In this document: positions 1-9,734 of the stretch, piece by piece
Layout of the letters: the number at the start of each line of letters is the position of its first letter
How positions within the stretch are numbered: the stretch's first letter is position 1
Assembly: GCA_024663395.1 (NCBI GenBank)
Contig: JANFAH010000033.1
Location: 310,001-374,000, forward strand
DNA: 64,000 bases
Direction of reading: 5' to 3'
From: Pisolithus tinctorius
Taxonomy: Eukaryota; Basidiomycota; Agaricomycetes; Boletales; Pisolithaceae
Notes under the pieces: generated by a model
The model's database searches: none
Told to the model about the DNA's origin: nothing
What the model saw: the letters and a program-made list of their open reading frames with translations, nothing else
Translations under genes and position numbers: made by a program

Positions 1-5
1 CCCTT

Positions 6-1436
6 TCACATGAGGCAAGTGAGTGGAATGATGATGTCGGAGTAGTTATTAATGAATCGTCTGTAGAAATTTGCGAAGCCAAGGAAAGACTGGATGTCTC
101 GCACCTTCCATGGCTCAGGCCAGTTGCGGACTGCCTGAACCTTCTCAGTGGACATGGTGAGACCAGAGGGAGAAAGAACATAACTGAGGTACTCAACGGA
201 GTTGGAGTGAAACCCGCACTTCTCTGGCTTGGCATAAAGGCCATGCTTTCGAAGGTGGCAGAGTACCTCTTTTACGTGTTCACGATGCGACTCCATGTCC
301 TGCGAATTGATTAGGATGTCATCGAGGTATACCATGATGCAGACATTGAGCATGTCTGCAAAGATGCTATTGACGAATTGCTGGAAAGCTGCAGGCGCAT
401 TAGTCAGACCGAATGGCATTACCTGCCACTCATAAGAACCATAATGAGTGTGGAAAGCCGTTTTCCATTCATCTCCGTCTGCTATGTGGACTAGATGATA
501 GGCATGGCAGAGATCAATCTTTGTGTAGACTTTAGCACGGCTTGGAGAGTCGAGTAGGTTGGAGATGAGTGGCAGTGGATAGCAATCTTTTTTCGTGATT
601 TTGTTGAGTCCTCGATAGTCTACACAGAGGTGGAGTGAACTGTCCTTCTTCTTTATGAAGAGGACAGGGGCACCATGAGTGGAGGTGGATTGTTTGATGA
701 AACTGTAGCCAAGATGCTCGTCAATGAAGGTGTGGAGAGCCTCAAGCTCTGGCAGAGAAAGAGAGTAGATTGTACCAATGGGTGGAGAGGAAACAGAGGA
801 TGCACGAAGCTTCACATCACCAGCGGAGAGCTGCAAGCAGAACTGTCTAGAGCCAGGGAGAGCACAGGCTCTGACATATGCAGCAGCATTGATGAGTGAG
901 ATGAGCGGAGCGGAGCATGGCGAGTCTGTTGGAGGTGCAGTTGGAGCTGCACACGGAGTGGAGGGTGTCGGATCTGAAGCAGAGGTCGCAGCAGAAGATG
1001 ACGAAGGCGCCTGGGGTGTCAGCATTCCCTGTAACAATGGTTTGAACGATATACTGCCCAGTACCCAGTCAATTGATGGATTGAAGCGGGTGAGCCAGTT
1101 GTGTCCTAACACCAGCGAACATGAAGAATCCAACAGAGTAACATAAAATGAAACAGAATTGACATCGCCGGAAGGAAAGCGGAGGGAAAGATCTACTTCT
1201 TGGGAAATGACAGCATTTGTACTACCATCGAACAAGCAGAGTGGAATTGGCGGAGAAATGGAGGAAACAGAGATAGCATATTTTTTAATTACAGACAGGT
1301 CTACGAAGCAATGAGAAGAACCAGAATCGATCAACACAGAAAAAGTATCCACAGAATAATCCGGAAGAGTTACAGACGGAAGTAAAGAATTGGGACTAGA
1401 AAGAGCAGATGCATTGAGTCGGATGTCCAGTTGCAC
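6..1436 (-). CDS. Gypsy element 1 pol (protease and reverse transcriptase, partial)
   Basis: Open frame of 476 codons, cut by the window edge. An aspartic protease motif DSGSSHCFVD lies near residue 37 and a second loop with LVLGHNWL near residue 110. Reverse transcriptase follows: KKDSSLHLCVDYRGLNKIT near 262, MPFGLTNAPAAFQQF near 341 and the catalytic YLDDIL near 369. The end QSFLGFANFYRRFI is the usual RT connection region. It cleaves the polyprotein and copies element RNA into DNA in the particle. RNase H and integrase lie outside the window. No internal stop is present, unlike most pol genes here. The frame differs from gag, so translation would need a frameshift or re-initiation; the true pol start is not clear. 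Confidence 0.92.
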   Translation of the reverse strand: MQLDIRLNASALSSPNSLLPSVTLPDYSVDTFSVLIDSGSSHCFVDLSVIKKYAISVSSISPPIPLCLFDGSTNAVISQEVDLSLRFPSGDVNSVSFYVTLLDSSCSLVLGHNWLTRFNPSIDWVLGSISFKPLLQGMLTPQAPSSSSAATSASDPTPSTPCAAPTAPPTDSPCSAPLISLINAAAYVRACALPGSRQFCLQLSAGDVKLRASSVSSPPIGTIYSLSLPELEALHTFIDEHLGYSFIKQSTSTHGAPVLFIKKKDSSLHLCVDYRGLNKITKKDCYPLPLISNLLDSPSRAKVYTKIDLCHAYHLVHIADGDEWKTAFHTHYGSYEWQVMPFGLTNAPAAFQQFVNSIFADMLNVCIMVYLDDILINSQDMESHREHVKEVLCHLRKHGLYAKPEKCGFHSNSVEYLSYVLSPSGLTMSTEKVQAVRNWPEPWKVRDIQSFLGFANFYRRFINNYSDIIIPLTCLM

Positions 1437-2864
1437 ACAGTTGGGATCAACGCTTCCTCCAGGCTGTGCGAGCTCCCTGGAGGAGTGGACTAACTTTTTG
1501 GCTCTGCCTTCTCCTCAGTCGGAGTAGGCGGAGTTCCAGCTGTAGCTGCATGGGCTTTGGCTGCATGAGAGGTGGACTTGGGACAGTCCTTGGTGGAGTG
1601 GCCAGCCTCGCCACAGAAGAGGCAGAGGTTGTTCTTCATCCTGCACTGTTGTTCAGCAGAGGTGAGCTTGCCATCCTTGCCCAGAAGATGGGCAATATCG
1701 GACTTGGGCGGATCTTTCTGTTTGCCCTTGCCCTTGGCGTCGGACTTTGGAGCAGAGGATGAGGAGGACGATGATTTAGCTTTATTGTTGGAGTTGGAAG
1801 ACTGCAACTTGTCGGAGGTGGACTTGGTGGTGTGCGAGATCTCTGCTTTGCACTCCCAGTAGCGTGCATTGATGGTCTGAGCAAGTTCGTGGAGTTGTGC
1901 AAGGGCAGAAGGTTTTCCGATGCAAGCGATCTCGTCCTTGATGTGGTCTGGAAGTCCGCTATAGAAGCGGTGGCGGAGTGCACCAACACCGTAGTCCTTG
2001 ACCTGTGAAGCCCAGCGATTGAACTCCACAACGTATTTGGTAATTCGAGACCCATCTTTCATGGTTAGGTTCTCGAGTTGTTGGACGGCATCCGCTATGG
2101 CATCATGCAGACCGAAGTTAGTTGTGAGCTCTTGTAAGAACTCGTGATAGTCGTCCATCCAGAGCGGGCGGTCATAGTTGTTGGGGTTTAGTAGGTCTGG
2201 CTCAAACCAAGCCAGGGTCATACCCTTAAGATAAGATTGAGCGAAGGTAACCTTTGCTCTGTCAGAGCAGAATGCGTGGGGGCGGTCTTGGAAGTTCAGC
2301 TCGCATTGAATGAGGAACTCACGGAGTTTCTTAGGGTCAGAGCCGTTGAAGGTGTCAGGCTTGCGGACTTTGGTTTTCAGAGTGGAGTCCCCAGTGCGTG
2401 AACTAGACCGTGCAAGTGCATGGACAGCTCTAGCAAGAGCTACAAGGGGATCCTCTGGTGGTGTCACACACCAAAGGTGTTGTGGACATGGTTACAGCTG
2501 ACTCTGCCTAACTCGTTGACAAGTTGCACACAATGCCCAAGCATGCAGATGAAGACTAAAGGCCTCATGCATAGAAAGACTGTTGGACGTGAACAGTCAT
2601 CCTTTGCACAAGAACGAGTCGTCAGTGCTAAAGAGAAAAGAGGAAGCGAGTTAAGCACGCATTAAAGGTTTTTAGCACCCGTGTACGGCATTCCGGTTTT
2701 CGTCGTATCTCCACCATTTCCAAAGATATCGACTCCATTCCCACACTCGCTTAAAGTGCTCAGCCCCACGATTCTTCCTTCCAAATTTGGAGAGGATCCT
2801 CGCACCCTGCACGTTTCTACAGCACTCCATCCATCAGATGCTCATTTCGCTAAGTCCATCAATC

Positions 2865-3344
2865 ATGGCCACCTCTTCATCAATCATCTCACTTGTCTTG
2901 TTTGCCAGAGACAGAGGCTACGTATATCTGCCAGGCATTCCCACCAGCTTCCATCCTGAAGCCCCCTGGTTCATCCTGTCATTGTCAGCCCCATCTCATC
3001 CCATGCAGCTTGGTCAGCGTGTTCTCCTTGTCAGTATGACTTCCAGAAGGACATTCTTTGGTCGCCTCAGGTCTGTCACTCGGTTAGAAAGGTCTTATGT
3101 GGTCATTTTGGTCTCCCCAGTTGATGAAGCATATGGATCGTTCCTCCCTGCTCCCTGCACTGTCTTTATTCCAGTCTCGTCCATCATTCTTCCTGCATTG
3201 CAACAGCTGCAGTATAATCTACTGTCCTCCAGCCTCCCTGATCGCATTCATGATGAGTATGACATGCATCTTGCCTTCTTACTGCAAGATCCAGCAGAAG
3301 ACATCCCCCCTTCTCCTCCTCCTCCATCAGAACCCCGTTCATGA
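2865..3344 (+). CDS. Conserved 159-aa ORF of S element (copy 1)
   Basis: Unrecognised protein. The start MATSSSI is chosen because it is the first Met shared with the copy at 36902, which has the same length and by eye about three quarters identical residues. Blocks kept in both include YLPG, PTSFHPEA, VSMTSRR, LERSYVV, EAYGSFLPAPC, SSIILP, QQLQYNLL and LPDRIHDEYD, then a proline/serine-rich tail. It shows no signal peptide, zinc finger or nuclease motif I can name. It lies upstream of a TATA box, where U3 of an LTR would be. Its survival at full length in two diverged copies suggests selection for coding in the active element; the function is unknown. Confidence 0.6.
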   Translation: MATSSSIISLVLFARDRGYVYLPGIPTSFHPEAPWFILSLSAPSHPMQLGQRVLLVSMTSRRTFFGRLRSVTRLERSYVVILVSPVDEAYGSFLPAPCTVFIPVSSIILPALQQLQYNLLSSSLPDRIHDEYDMHLAFLLQDPAEDIPPSPPPPSEPRS

Positions 3345-3781
3345 AGTTTTTGTTAACTTCGCTGAGAGGATGGAAGGGTGGGAGATGCGATCATGTATGC
3401 TCTCATTGCCCCACAGACACCCAATGCCCTAGCCCCCTTTGACGCCTGACTCATGCCCTTCAATTCTGGAATTAATACTTCCCTATCTGGAAACACCATC
3501 CATCTGTCATGCCATCTTTGGATCTAGAGATGTCTCTGCCAAGATCTAACTTGCATCGCCACCCCCTAATGTGATATCAGTGCGCTTACTCAGTTTCTGA
3601 TTCTATTTGACTCATTTTGTGATATTTTGACTATCCTTGACTCGTTTATTGCCAATACTTACCAATCTTCTTTGCTTGCTTCCTTTTCATTTCTCACTTA
3701 CTCATCATGATTACTCAGTCCTTACTCATTACTTACCAAGTGTTTGTGCCTTGTTTGTCACAAGCTGTGCTCCCCCCTCAG

Positions 3782-3788
3782 TATATAA
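3782..3788 (+). promoter_or_regulatory. TATA box of S copy 1
   Basis: TATATAA followed by ACCCCCATGTACTTAGCTAC. The same box and downstream context occur in copy 2 at 31654-31660, and a weaker form (TGTATATATC) in copy 3 near 37877. The conserved position downstream of the ORF and upstream of repeated leader-like units fits a U3/R promoter. Confidence 0.55.
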
Positions 3789-4009
3789 ACCCCCATGTAC
3801 TTAGCTACAAAAAAGCAATTCAGAAGCAGTCCAGCAGTCAGTCCAGTGCCTATCTCGTCATCAGCAGTTGAGGCTCCACAAAGGGGTCTATCTGTCATCA
3901 TTTGTATACTTGGTAGTTGAGGCTCATTCGGAAGAGTCTATCTGCCTCCATCATTCATCTGAAGCTTCCTCTTAGTCAGCAGTCTTAGTCATCCCTCCAC
4001 TCCTGCGTA

Positions 4010-4910
4010 CAGTGAGGGACAAAAGTGTTGCAATGTTTGTGAGGTGTGACTTGTTGCTGATGTAGCTCAGGCTATTCTGCACAGCTAATCATGATACCTA
4101 TACCATTGGAAAGGGGTGACTATAAGCTTTCCAGAGCACTAAGGTTTAGTCCAAACAAAGCAATACATGCTTAGATACACCCTATTCTTTCCAAAAGGTG
4201 CATTACCATGCCTGATGTGATCTGGGACTAATCAGTACTTGGAAGGCTGAAAATGTTATGGAGGTCAATCTGGCACTTCAGAACATGATGTACAAACCAG
4301 TCCCCTCTCAACCAATGCATTTCTGGCACAGGAACACTGATATGGAGGTTGGGGTGAGACAAAACCTCCTTGTGCTCTGAGCACCATAAGAGGGTTCACT
4401 AGATCTTGCTCTGATCTGAACTGTAGATGACTGGGGAAGGATTATTTGGTCATATGTGACCAAAGGCAATATTCAGGGCCAGATGGAAGCACAGGATTCT
4501 GCTCCATGGTAGTTCAGTAGCATATCCTTCTGATGATGCCCAGGGGTAAAGAGGATTTTGTCTTGCCCTAACTTCCATACCACTGTTCCTGTGCCAGAAA
4601 TGCATTGGTTTAGAGGGGACTGGTTTGTACATCATGTTCTGAAGTGCCAGATTGACCTCCATAACATTTTCAGCCTTCCAAGTACTGATTAGTCCCAGAT
4701 CACATCAGGCATGGTAATGCACCTTTTGGAAAGAATAGGGTGTATCTAAGCATGTATTGCTTTGTTTGGACTAAACCTTAGTGCTCTGGAAAGCTTATAG
4801 TCACCCCTTTCCAATGGTATAGGTATCATGATTAGCTGTGCAGAATAGCCTGAGCTACATCAGCAACAAGTCACACCTCACAAACATTGCAACACTTTTG
4901 TCCCTCACTG
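4010..4910. mobile_element. Tc1/mariner-type fold-back MITE with long TIRs
   Basis: 901 bp with ends CAGTGAGGGACAAAAG / CTTTTGTCCCTCACTG, flanked by TA on both sides (4008-4009, 4911-4912). The terminal inverted repeats extend for about 350 bp (4010 to about 4366 against about 4554 to 4910) around a short unique middle. No transposase frame is visible. It sits exactly at the TA of a CTCCTGCGTAAC hairpin unit of S copy 1, and the uninterrupted unit is present near 5034. Related fragments are at 28165-28550 and 28867-29031. Confidence 0.88.
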
Positions 4911-5033
4911 TAACTCATCAACGACTTGCGCCAGGAGCACATTTTATCAAAGTCCATTATTCCAAGAAGTCCTTTCAGCTGAACACCTTCACTCTGTTCA
5001 GCATCCCCTCCTCAGTCATCATCCATTCATCTA

Positions 5034-5072
5034 CTCCTGCGTAACTTGTCAACGACTTGCGCTAGGAGCACC
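5034..5072 (+). repeat. Hairpin unit of S element (second copy)
   Basis: CTCCTG...CAGGAG-type imperfect inverted repeat with an inner TCGT/ACGA-like stem. It is present twice in S copy 1; the first unit is split by the MITE at 4010. Two similar units occur in S copy 2 near 31890 and 32021. Confidence 0.5.
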
Positions 5073-5557
5073 TGCCATTGAAACTCCCCCCACTTTAGGT
5101 TTCTCTGCACTCCAGGTTCCACGGAGGCAAACCACCACTCGCTCTTATTTGTCTTTTGTGTTGGATTTGTTTGGTTTTCACCAGCATTCCACACTTTGAC
5201 TCACAGCGGCTCAGCTGGATCTTCAGGGATATCCCCGTCACTGCTGCCCCTGCCATCAGGGTCACCATCAGGATAGTCAGGGTCTGGGTCAGGTCCATCA
5301 TCTTGGTTACAAGGAGACGGAGTATGGAAAGTTGTTGGGTGGAGGTCGGAGCGACCAGCTTGCGAAGTGCTTTCGCCTTCAGTGCGAGAGCAGCATCGAG
5401 CGGAGAAAGACTGGAATTGTTCAACGACGGAAGGGAGTCAATGCAGATTAGCTAGTGCTACAGCGAGGTTCTCGGCGACCTCTCTCTGGGATTGAGCTCG
5501 AGTTCTCATAATGGTGTAAGTTTTTTGGGAGACAGAAAAGGAGATTGTACAAGTGCA

Positions 5558-5568
5558 AGTACGAATAT
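5558..5568 (-). other. Self-priming primer-binding site of Gypsy element 1
   Basis: In element sense this is ATATTCGTACT, two bases inside the 5' LTR. It is complementary to AGTACGAATAT, which lies about 30 nt downstream of the LTR TATA box in the CpG-intact gyp1 LTR (51178-51188); the LTR of element 1 itself has AGTATGAATAT (5858-5868). No tRNA-type site beginning TGG is present here. This is the arrangement of Tf1-type self-primed elements. Confidence 0.65.
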
Positions 5569-5570
5569 AC

Positions 5571-6284
5571 TGTCAAGTCCGGGCCTACTCCGACCAACTC
5601 CGATGCTTAACAAGGTCTAGAGAAGGGTTTGGAAGCAAGTCCAACACAGAAGAACAGAACTCCAACTAGCAGAGTGTTGGCAGGAGTGAAGACCGCTGAG
5701 ACAAAGGTGGAGCAGAGTGAGGGCGTCGGGTTTAGCTCGTGCGCTACCCCCTTGCACGATCTCAGCCCTTGTATTTCAGAGGGAGAGTACAGACAGAGAG
5801 TCGGAGATAACTCTGACAGGCAGAAGATGGAATCAGAGGGAGTAGGAACTAAGTTGATATTCATACTGAAGAACAGCAGAGTACAGTACATGCTTTTATA
5901 CTGCCACAGAGGTACAGTAATTGGAATCAGAACTGACATATGGAGACTCATAAATTTTCAAGTAAAATTTCCTGGACAATGAATGAAGGGTAGATGGAGG
6001 ACATACGAACGGGTAACACAGAACGTCCAGAAAAGGAAACAGTCCAGGCACTGGACCATGCGGTGAGCATGCTGTGGAGTACCTGACTGCGAAGGTAGTC
6101 ACATGACCCCTCAGAGAATGGACCGCTCGGTCTGGTAGGAGAGCAACACAAGTCCGACAGCAGTCGGAGTGGAGATGGTTCACAACCAACAGAAGTTGGG
6201 CGGAGTTGGTACAGAGTGAGCAGATGACTGGCGGAAAAGGTTGCGGAGTGAGCAAAGACTTATGATGAATGCACGGTTATGACA
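5571..6284 (-). repeat. 5' LTR of Gypsy element 1 (gyp1 family, 714 bp)
   Basis: In element sense it starts TGTCATAACCG and ends CGGACTTGACA. It is collinear with the solo LTRs at 50760-51473 (same length) and 63080-63814. A TATA-like CAGTATAAAAGCATG lies upstream of the predicted transcript start. The 3' partner is outside the window. Confidence 0.92.
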
Positions 6285-6329
6285 GCACGAACATACACCT
6301 ACATGTTTTAAACATCTTCATTCTGGCGA

Positions 6330-7686
6330 GGTGCCAGGAGATGAAACCTGTCATATGCGGATTGATGGATCCATGTGCATGCAATCGTTTCTTGATCCAG
6401 AGACGCAGTCCATTGTTCTTCGCTGACTTCACCCACGTGTAAATAACTATAATGATATTGCACTATTTCTTCTGCAATGCAACATGGACATCACATTCAT
6501 TGGCTCCAGAGCTGCAGTGAAGGCATTGACTTACTATGTTAGTGATTACATTACCAAAAATGATTTACAGGTTCATGTGGGACTTCAAGCGATCCATGCA
6601 GCGATTGACAGTCACTGAAAGCATTTCATGAATGATGTCAAGTCATTGTCCTCTGTGCGCGAGCATAACTTGCTGACGAAGACAGTAAATGCCATGATGG
6701 GTAGGTGTGAGGTTTCGCATCAACAAGTTATGAGTTACCTGATTGGTGGTGGAGATTTTTATATGGCTCATGTTTTCCGCACTGTCCACTTTCATGAATT
6801 CATGGATATAGCTATTGCGCATGAGCGCCACATTGATGGCAAGTGCGAATGTAAGGGACAGACCTTTTCTGATTGCCCCAGGAATCTTTATGGATCCACT
6901 TGCACGGCACATACGTCACATGGTGCTCTGTCCGTGATGTCAGAAACACTTGACTATTTAAAATGACCCAATATTGCCCCCTTCGAAGGCATGTCCTTGT
7001 GGCAGTTTCTGGAACAAACTCAGAAAGTCAAATGCTCGTCAAAGATTGGGGAAGATGCGCAGGGGCAAAACACCAGAAAAGCAGGTGAGATGACAGACGC
7101 TGCTACAGAACGCCCGGCATATTCCTGCAGATCTCGGGCGCCATTTGCTGACGACTCCCATCCACAGTTTAGCACTCACGAGCTTTGTATATGTAACATG
7201 TTCATGGTACCTGTTCTCTTGGGTGACTCTATTCCTTTGCCACAGAAATCTGATTCCTGCATGGAGGAATTCTGTCATGCTATGTTGCTTCTCTTCCAGG
7301 CATGGCAGGGTCCATCACAGTTGCTTCAGCATCATTCTTGTTGGACTGAAGCATTCAATGCTCACCAATTCTCTGAGGATGCTTCTCATATCATATCAAA
7401 CTTTCTGATTGAATTGGAGTGTAAAGATGCTAGGGATGTTGTGCAGGGAGACTATCACAGAAACACACCTCATTCCAATGCATCTGCAGGCCATCAAATA
7501 CAAAACTCGAGTGAATACGATGTGGAGCTGTTGAAGGAAGCCCTCATTCAGGATTCCGCTTTGGATCTCGCTGTTGAGTTGGATACAGGACCATTATTAT
7601 CAGGTGATCAAAACAAGTACAAGAAAGCGACATTACCACAGGACGAACTAGATATTATCACAATGTCTTGCGCTCTTCATGGTTGA
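6330..7686 (+). pseudogene. Helitron Rep and middle region
   Basis: Remnant of a rolling-circle replication initiator. ALTYYVSDYITK near 6515-6550 carries the paired tyrosines of the HUH Rep domain that nick and join DNA. EVSHQQVMSYLIGGGD near 6710 is the conserved block after Rep in fungal and plant Helitrons. The next open block (6991-7686) has the VPVLLG and CHAMLLLFQAW stretch normally found between Rep and helicase. Stops at about 6616 and 6964 interrupt the frame. The N-terminal zinc-finger part is missing because of the Gypsy insertion. Confidence 0.8.
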
Positions 7687-7758
7687 GAGTTTTCGAACGA
7701 GCATTCCTGTGCTGTCAAAGGCCGTGTAATCGAAATTAGTGCCAATATGGAGGATTAA

Positions 7759-9540
7759 ATGACACTTCATAATACATACATGAACTCACAGCACAAACGG
7801 AAACGACCTGAAAGACCTTCTGGTGGGGGGGCTACTGACGTTGATGACAACTCAAGGGGTTGCAAACGTCTGCGGACGACGGCTATGGGCAAGGAGGCTA
7901 CCATCTCAGTGGAGTCCATACAAAAAGAGCAACTCTCTACAAACGCCACAACCGAAGAAATCAATATTGGCTCCTTTGTTTCAGATATGGTTTCAAAATG
8001 GACTTTACAAGGGAATCCAGAACAGAACCATGCCTTCACAATAATAGTTGAACATATGTTATGCAATGATCCAGAACAAATGTTGATGTTTATCACGGGT
8101 GTCAGTGGATCCAGGAAAAGCCATGTCATTTGAGCGATCGTGGATGCATTTGCACAGAGGGGGCATTTGCAAGAGATCCTGTTGAGTGCTCCAACGGGCA
8201 GTGCTGCATGTCTCATAGATGGGTACACAATTCATGCACTCATGCTCATGAACACCCGCATGCTGGGGAAGGAGAAGAAACATCCTAATGAACGTAACAT
8301 GAACATGGATGAATTACAAGAGATTTGGCACAACATCTCGTACCTGGTTTTAGATGAAGTTTCCATGATTTCTGCGGAGCTTCTTTTGGACATTGCTAAT
8401 CGTGTCAGTCTCGCAAAAGCAGGTGACTTGAGTAAGAAAGACTTGCCCTTCGGAGGTATCAATGTCATCTTTGCTGGTGACATGGCCCAGCTCCATCCTG
8501 TAAATGGTACTGCATTGTATTTGCACATGGTAGTAAATAACTTGTCAAGGTGTATGTTCGAAACTGTGAAATCTCAATGACGGCTGTTCAGCGCATTTCT
8601 ATGGAGATTGTTGACGCACGTTGTTCAGCTCATTCAAAATGAACGAGCCAGAGCGGATCCTACATTTGTCGAGATGCTTGGATGCATAAGATTGGGGGTG
8701 ACAATCACATCAAGTGCCAGCCCACCTTCTGATTTGCATCAACTTCAACAGAGACTGCTCACTGAATTACATAGAAATTGCAAACGAGATTTTTGGCAGT
8801 TCTCCGATGCCCCAATTGTTTTCGGTGAGGGTTGCCTGCATGATCGTTGGAACGAGGAAATGGTGAAATTGTATGCTTGTAGTACCGGGCACCCATTTGA
8901 ATATTGTTATGCTGAACATTATTGTGACGGTGAACGCCTCACTGGCAAGGAAGACGAAAGGTTGGCATTGGTATGACCGAAAGAATCCAAAGATTATCTT
9001 GGATGACTTCCCTTGTTTCCTGGGATGCCGGTGCTTATCACGGAAAATCTTTCAGTCGCAGGGAAAGTAGTGAATGGGGCACATGGGACTGTACGAGACA
9101 TTATCTGCTCTACGGTACATGACAAATGCGTTATCTGCTGTGTGTACATCGCTGTCCCGGCTTCCACCCTTCAATTACCTGGCAAAGAACTGCACATCAT
9201 TGCAGTGTTCCCCCAACCCTGTTCATTCTCTTATTTCTCCAAATATGCAGGGAAGTTCTAGATCACACAGTGACAAGTTCCTGTGATACCTGGTTGGGCC
9301 TTGACCGATTACAGGGCTCAGGGAACAACCCTCGACAAGGTCATCGTCAATTTAGCCAGTGCGAGAGGTGTGCAACACACGTATGTTATGTTATCTCATG
9401 CTTGTTCTTTATCCAGCCTAGCCATCTTATGATCATTCTCTCCACAATGATGCCTCAGTCATTTGCAACATGATCTCTGGAACAAGCTAGATTGTCTGGC
9501 AAATCCTGACGCCACTACAACTGCATTCTACACCAAATGC
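7759..9540 (+). pseudogene. Helitron Pif1-like helicase region
   Basis: Remnant of a 5'-3' DNA helicase of the Pif1/RecD class. Walker A is degraded to GVSGSRKSHVI near 8096 and is followed at once by TGA where Arg is expected. APTGSAACLI near 8190, the Walker B LVLDEVSM near 8347, and FAGDMAQLHPV near 8470 follow. Later blocks are MPVLITENLSVAGKVVNGAHGTV near 9025 and the C-terminal DYRAQGTT...GVQHTYVMLSHA near 9305-9400, all in changed frames. It unwinds DNA during Helitron movement; this copy cannot be functional. Confidence 0.87.
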
Positions 9541-9734
9541 CGACCCAATGCTACAATGATGTTGACGTCTTCTTCATCATAGCTTTATTGTGCCTAGACT
9601 GTGGCTATTTCACCTGTGTCCAAAACAATCAATGTTCACCTGTTTGTCGTTTATAATCTCTGGCTCAACCGGCTTAAACTCCCCGTAATCTCATTTCTTT
9701 TTCTCATGTCATTTTTACCATCATCAGAGCACCC

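Larger units (their letters stand above)
2462..5205 (+). mobile_element. S element copy 1 (LTR-like, TG...CA, 4-bp TSD)
   Basis: Starts TGTCACACACC and ends CACTTTGACTCACA. It is flanked by GTGG (2458-2461) and GCGG (5206-5209), a 4-bp target duplication differing by one CpG-type transition. It carries a 159-codon ORF, a TATA box, and downstream repeated GTTGAGGCTC/AGTCTATCTG units and hairpin units. Homologous copies are at 30589-32190 and 36528-38337, with fragments at 22737-23024 and 32545-32925. TG...CA ends, a TATA box about two thirds in, and no transposase suggest a solo LTR of a large-LTR retrotransposon. A non-autonomous DNA element is the alternative, because the ends can be aligned as a weak imperfect inverted repeat. 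It contains a MITE (4010-4910). Confidence 0.8.
1490..5509 (-). pseudogene. Gypsy element 1 gag, split by S element
   Basis: Capsid/nucleocapsid gene in two blocks. The N-terminal block runs 5509 (ATG) to 5206 and the C-terminal block 2461 to 1490; between them sits S copy 1. Without the insertion and one copy of its 4-bp target duplication the two blocks are in the same frame (AEPPEDPLVALA across the join). The N-terminal part has a stretch of alternating Asp/Pro. The C-terminal part has the capsid region (FNGSDPKKLREFL) and a zinc knuckle CLFCGEAGHSTKDC (CX2CX4HX4C). One TGA near codon 24 of the N-terminal block sits where CGA is likely. The apparent start at 2467 is a GTG inside the inserted element and is not real. 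Confidence 0.88.
1..6284 (-). mobile_element. Ty3/Gypsy element 1, 5' part (runs off the left edge)
   Basis: Minus-strand LTR retrotransposon. In element order: 5' LTR (6284 to 5571), leader with a self-complementary primer site, gag (5509 to 1490), then pol with protease and reverse transcriptase (1436 to 6), cut by the window edge. Gag is interrupted by an S element (2462-5205). The LTR belongs to the family called gyp1 here, also seen at 30204, 44899, 50760 and 63080. The 5' LTR abuts Helitron sequence at 6285, so element 1 landed in a Helitron. CpG content of pol is fairly high, so the element is relatively young. Confidence 0.9.
6285..9540 (+). mobile_element. Decayed Helitron (Rep and Pif1-like helicase)
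   Basis: The left part is cut off by the 5' LTR of Gypsy element 1. The order is Rep-domain end, a middle region usual in Helitron proteins (HPQFSTHELC..., CMEEFCHAMLLLFQAW), then a superfamily 1 helicase. Frames change at about 6966, 7700, 8976 and 9261 and are broken by TGA codons (6616, 8131, 8578). No 5'-TC end or 3' hairpin-CTRR end could be placed with confidence. Confidence 0.85.

Noticed and set aside
778..1146. Plus-strand frame inside Gypsy element 1 pol
   Set aside because: Shadow of the minus-strand linker between protease and RT; no independent evidence of coding.
1490..2467. Gag start at 2467 in Gypsy element 1
   Set aside because: The codon is GTG inside the S element end; the true start lies across the insertion at 5509.
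5034..5072. Hammerhead or other self-cleaving ribozyme in S hairpin units
   Set aside because: No CUGAUGA/GAAA core or other ribozyme consensus was found; only a stem is visible.
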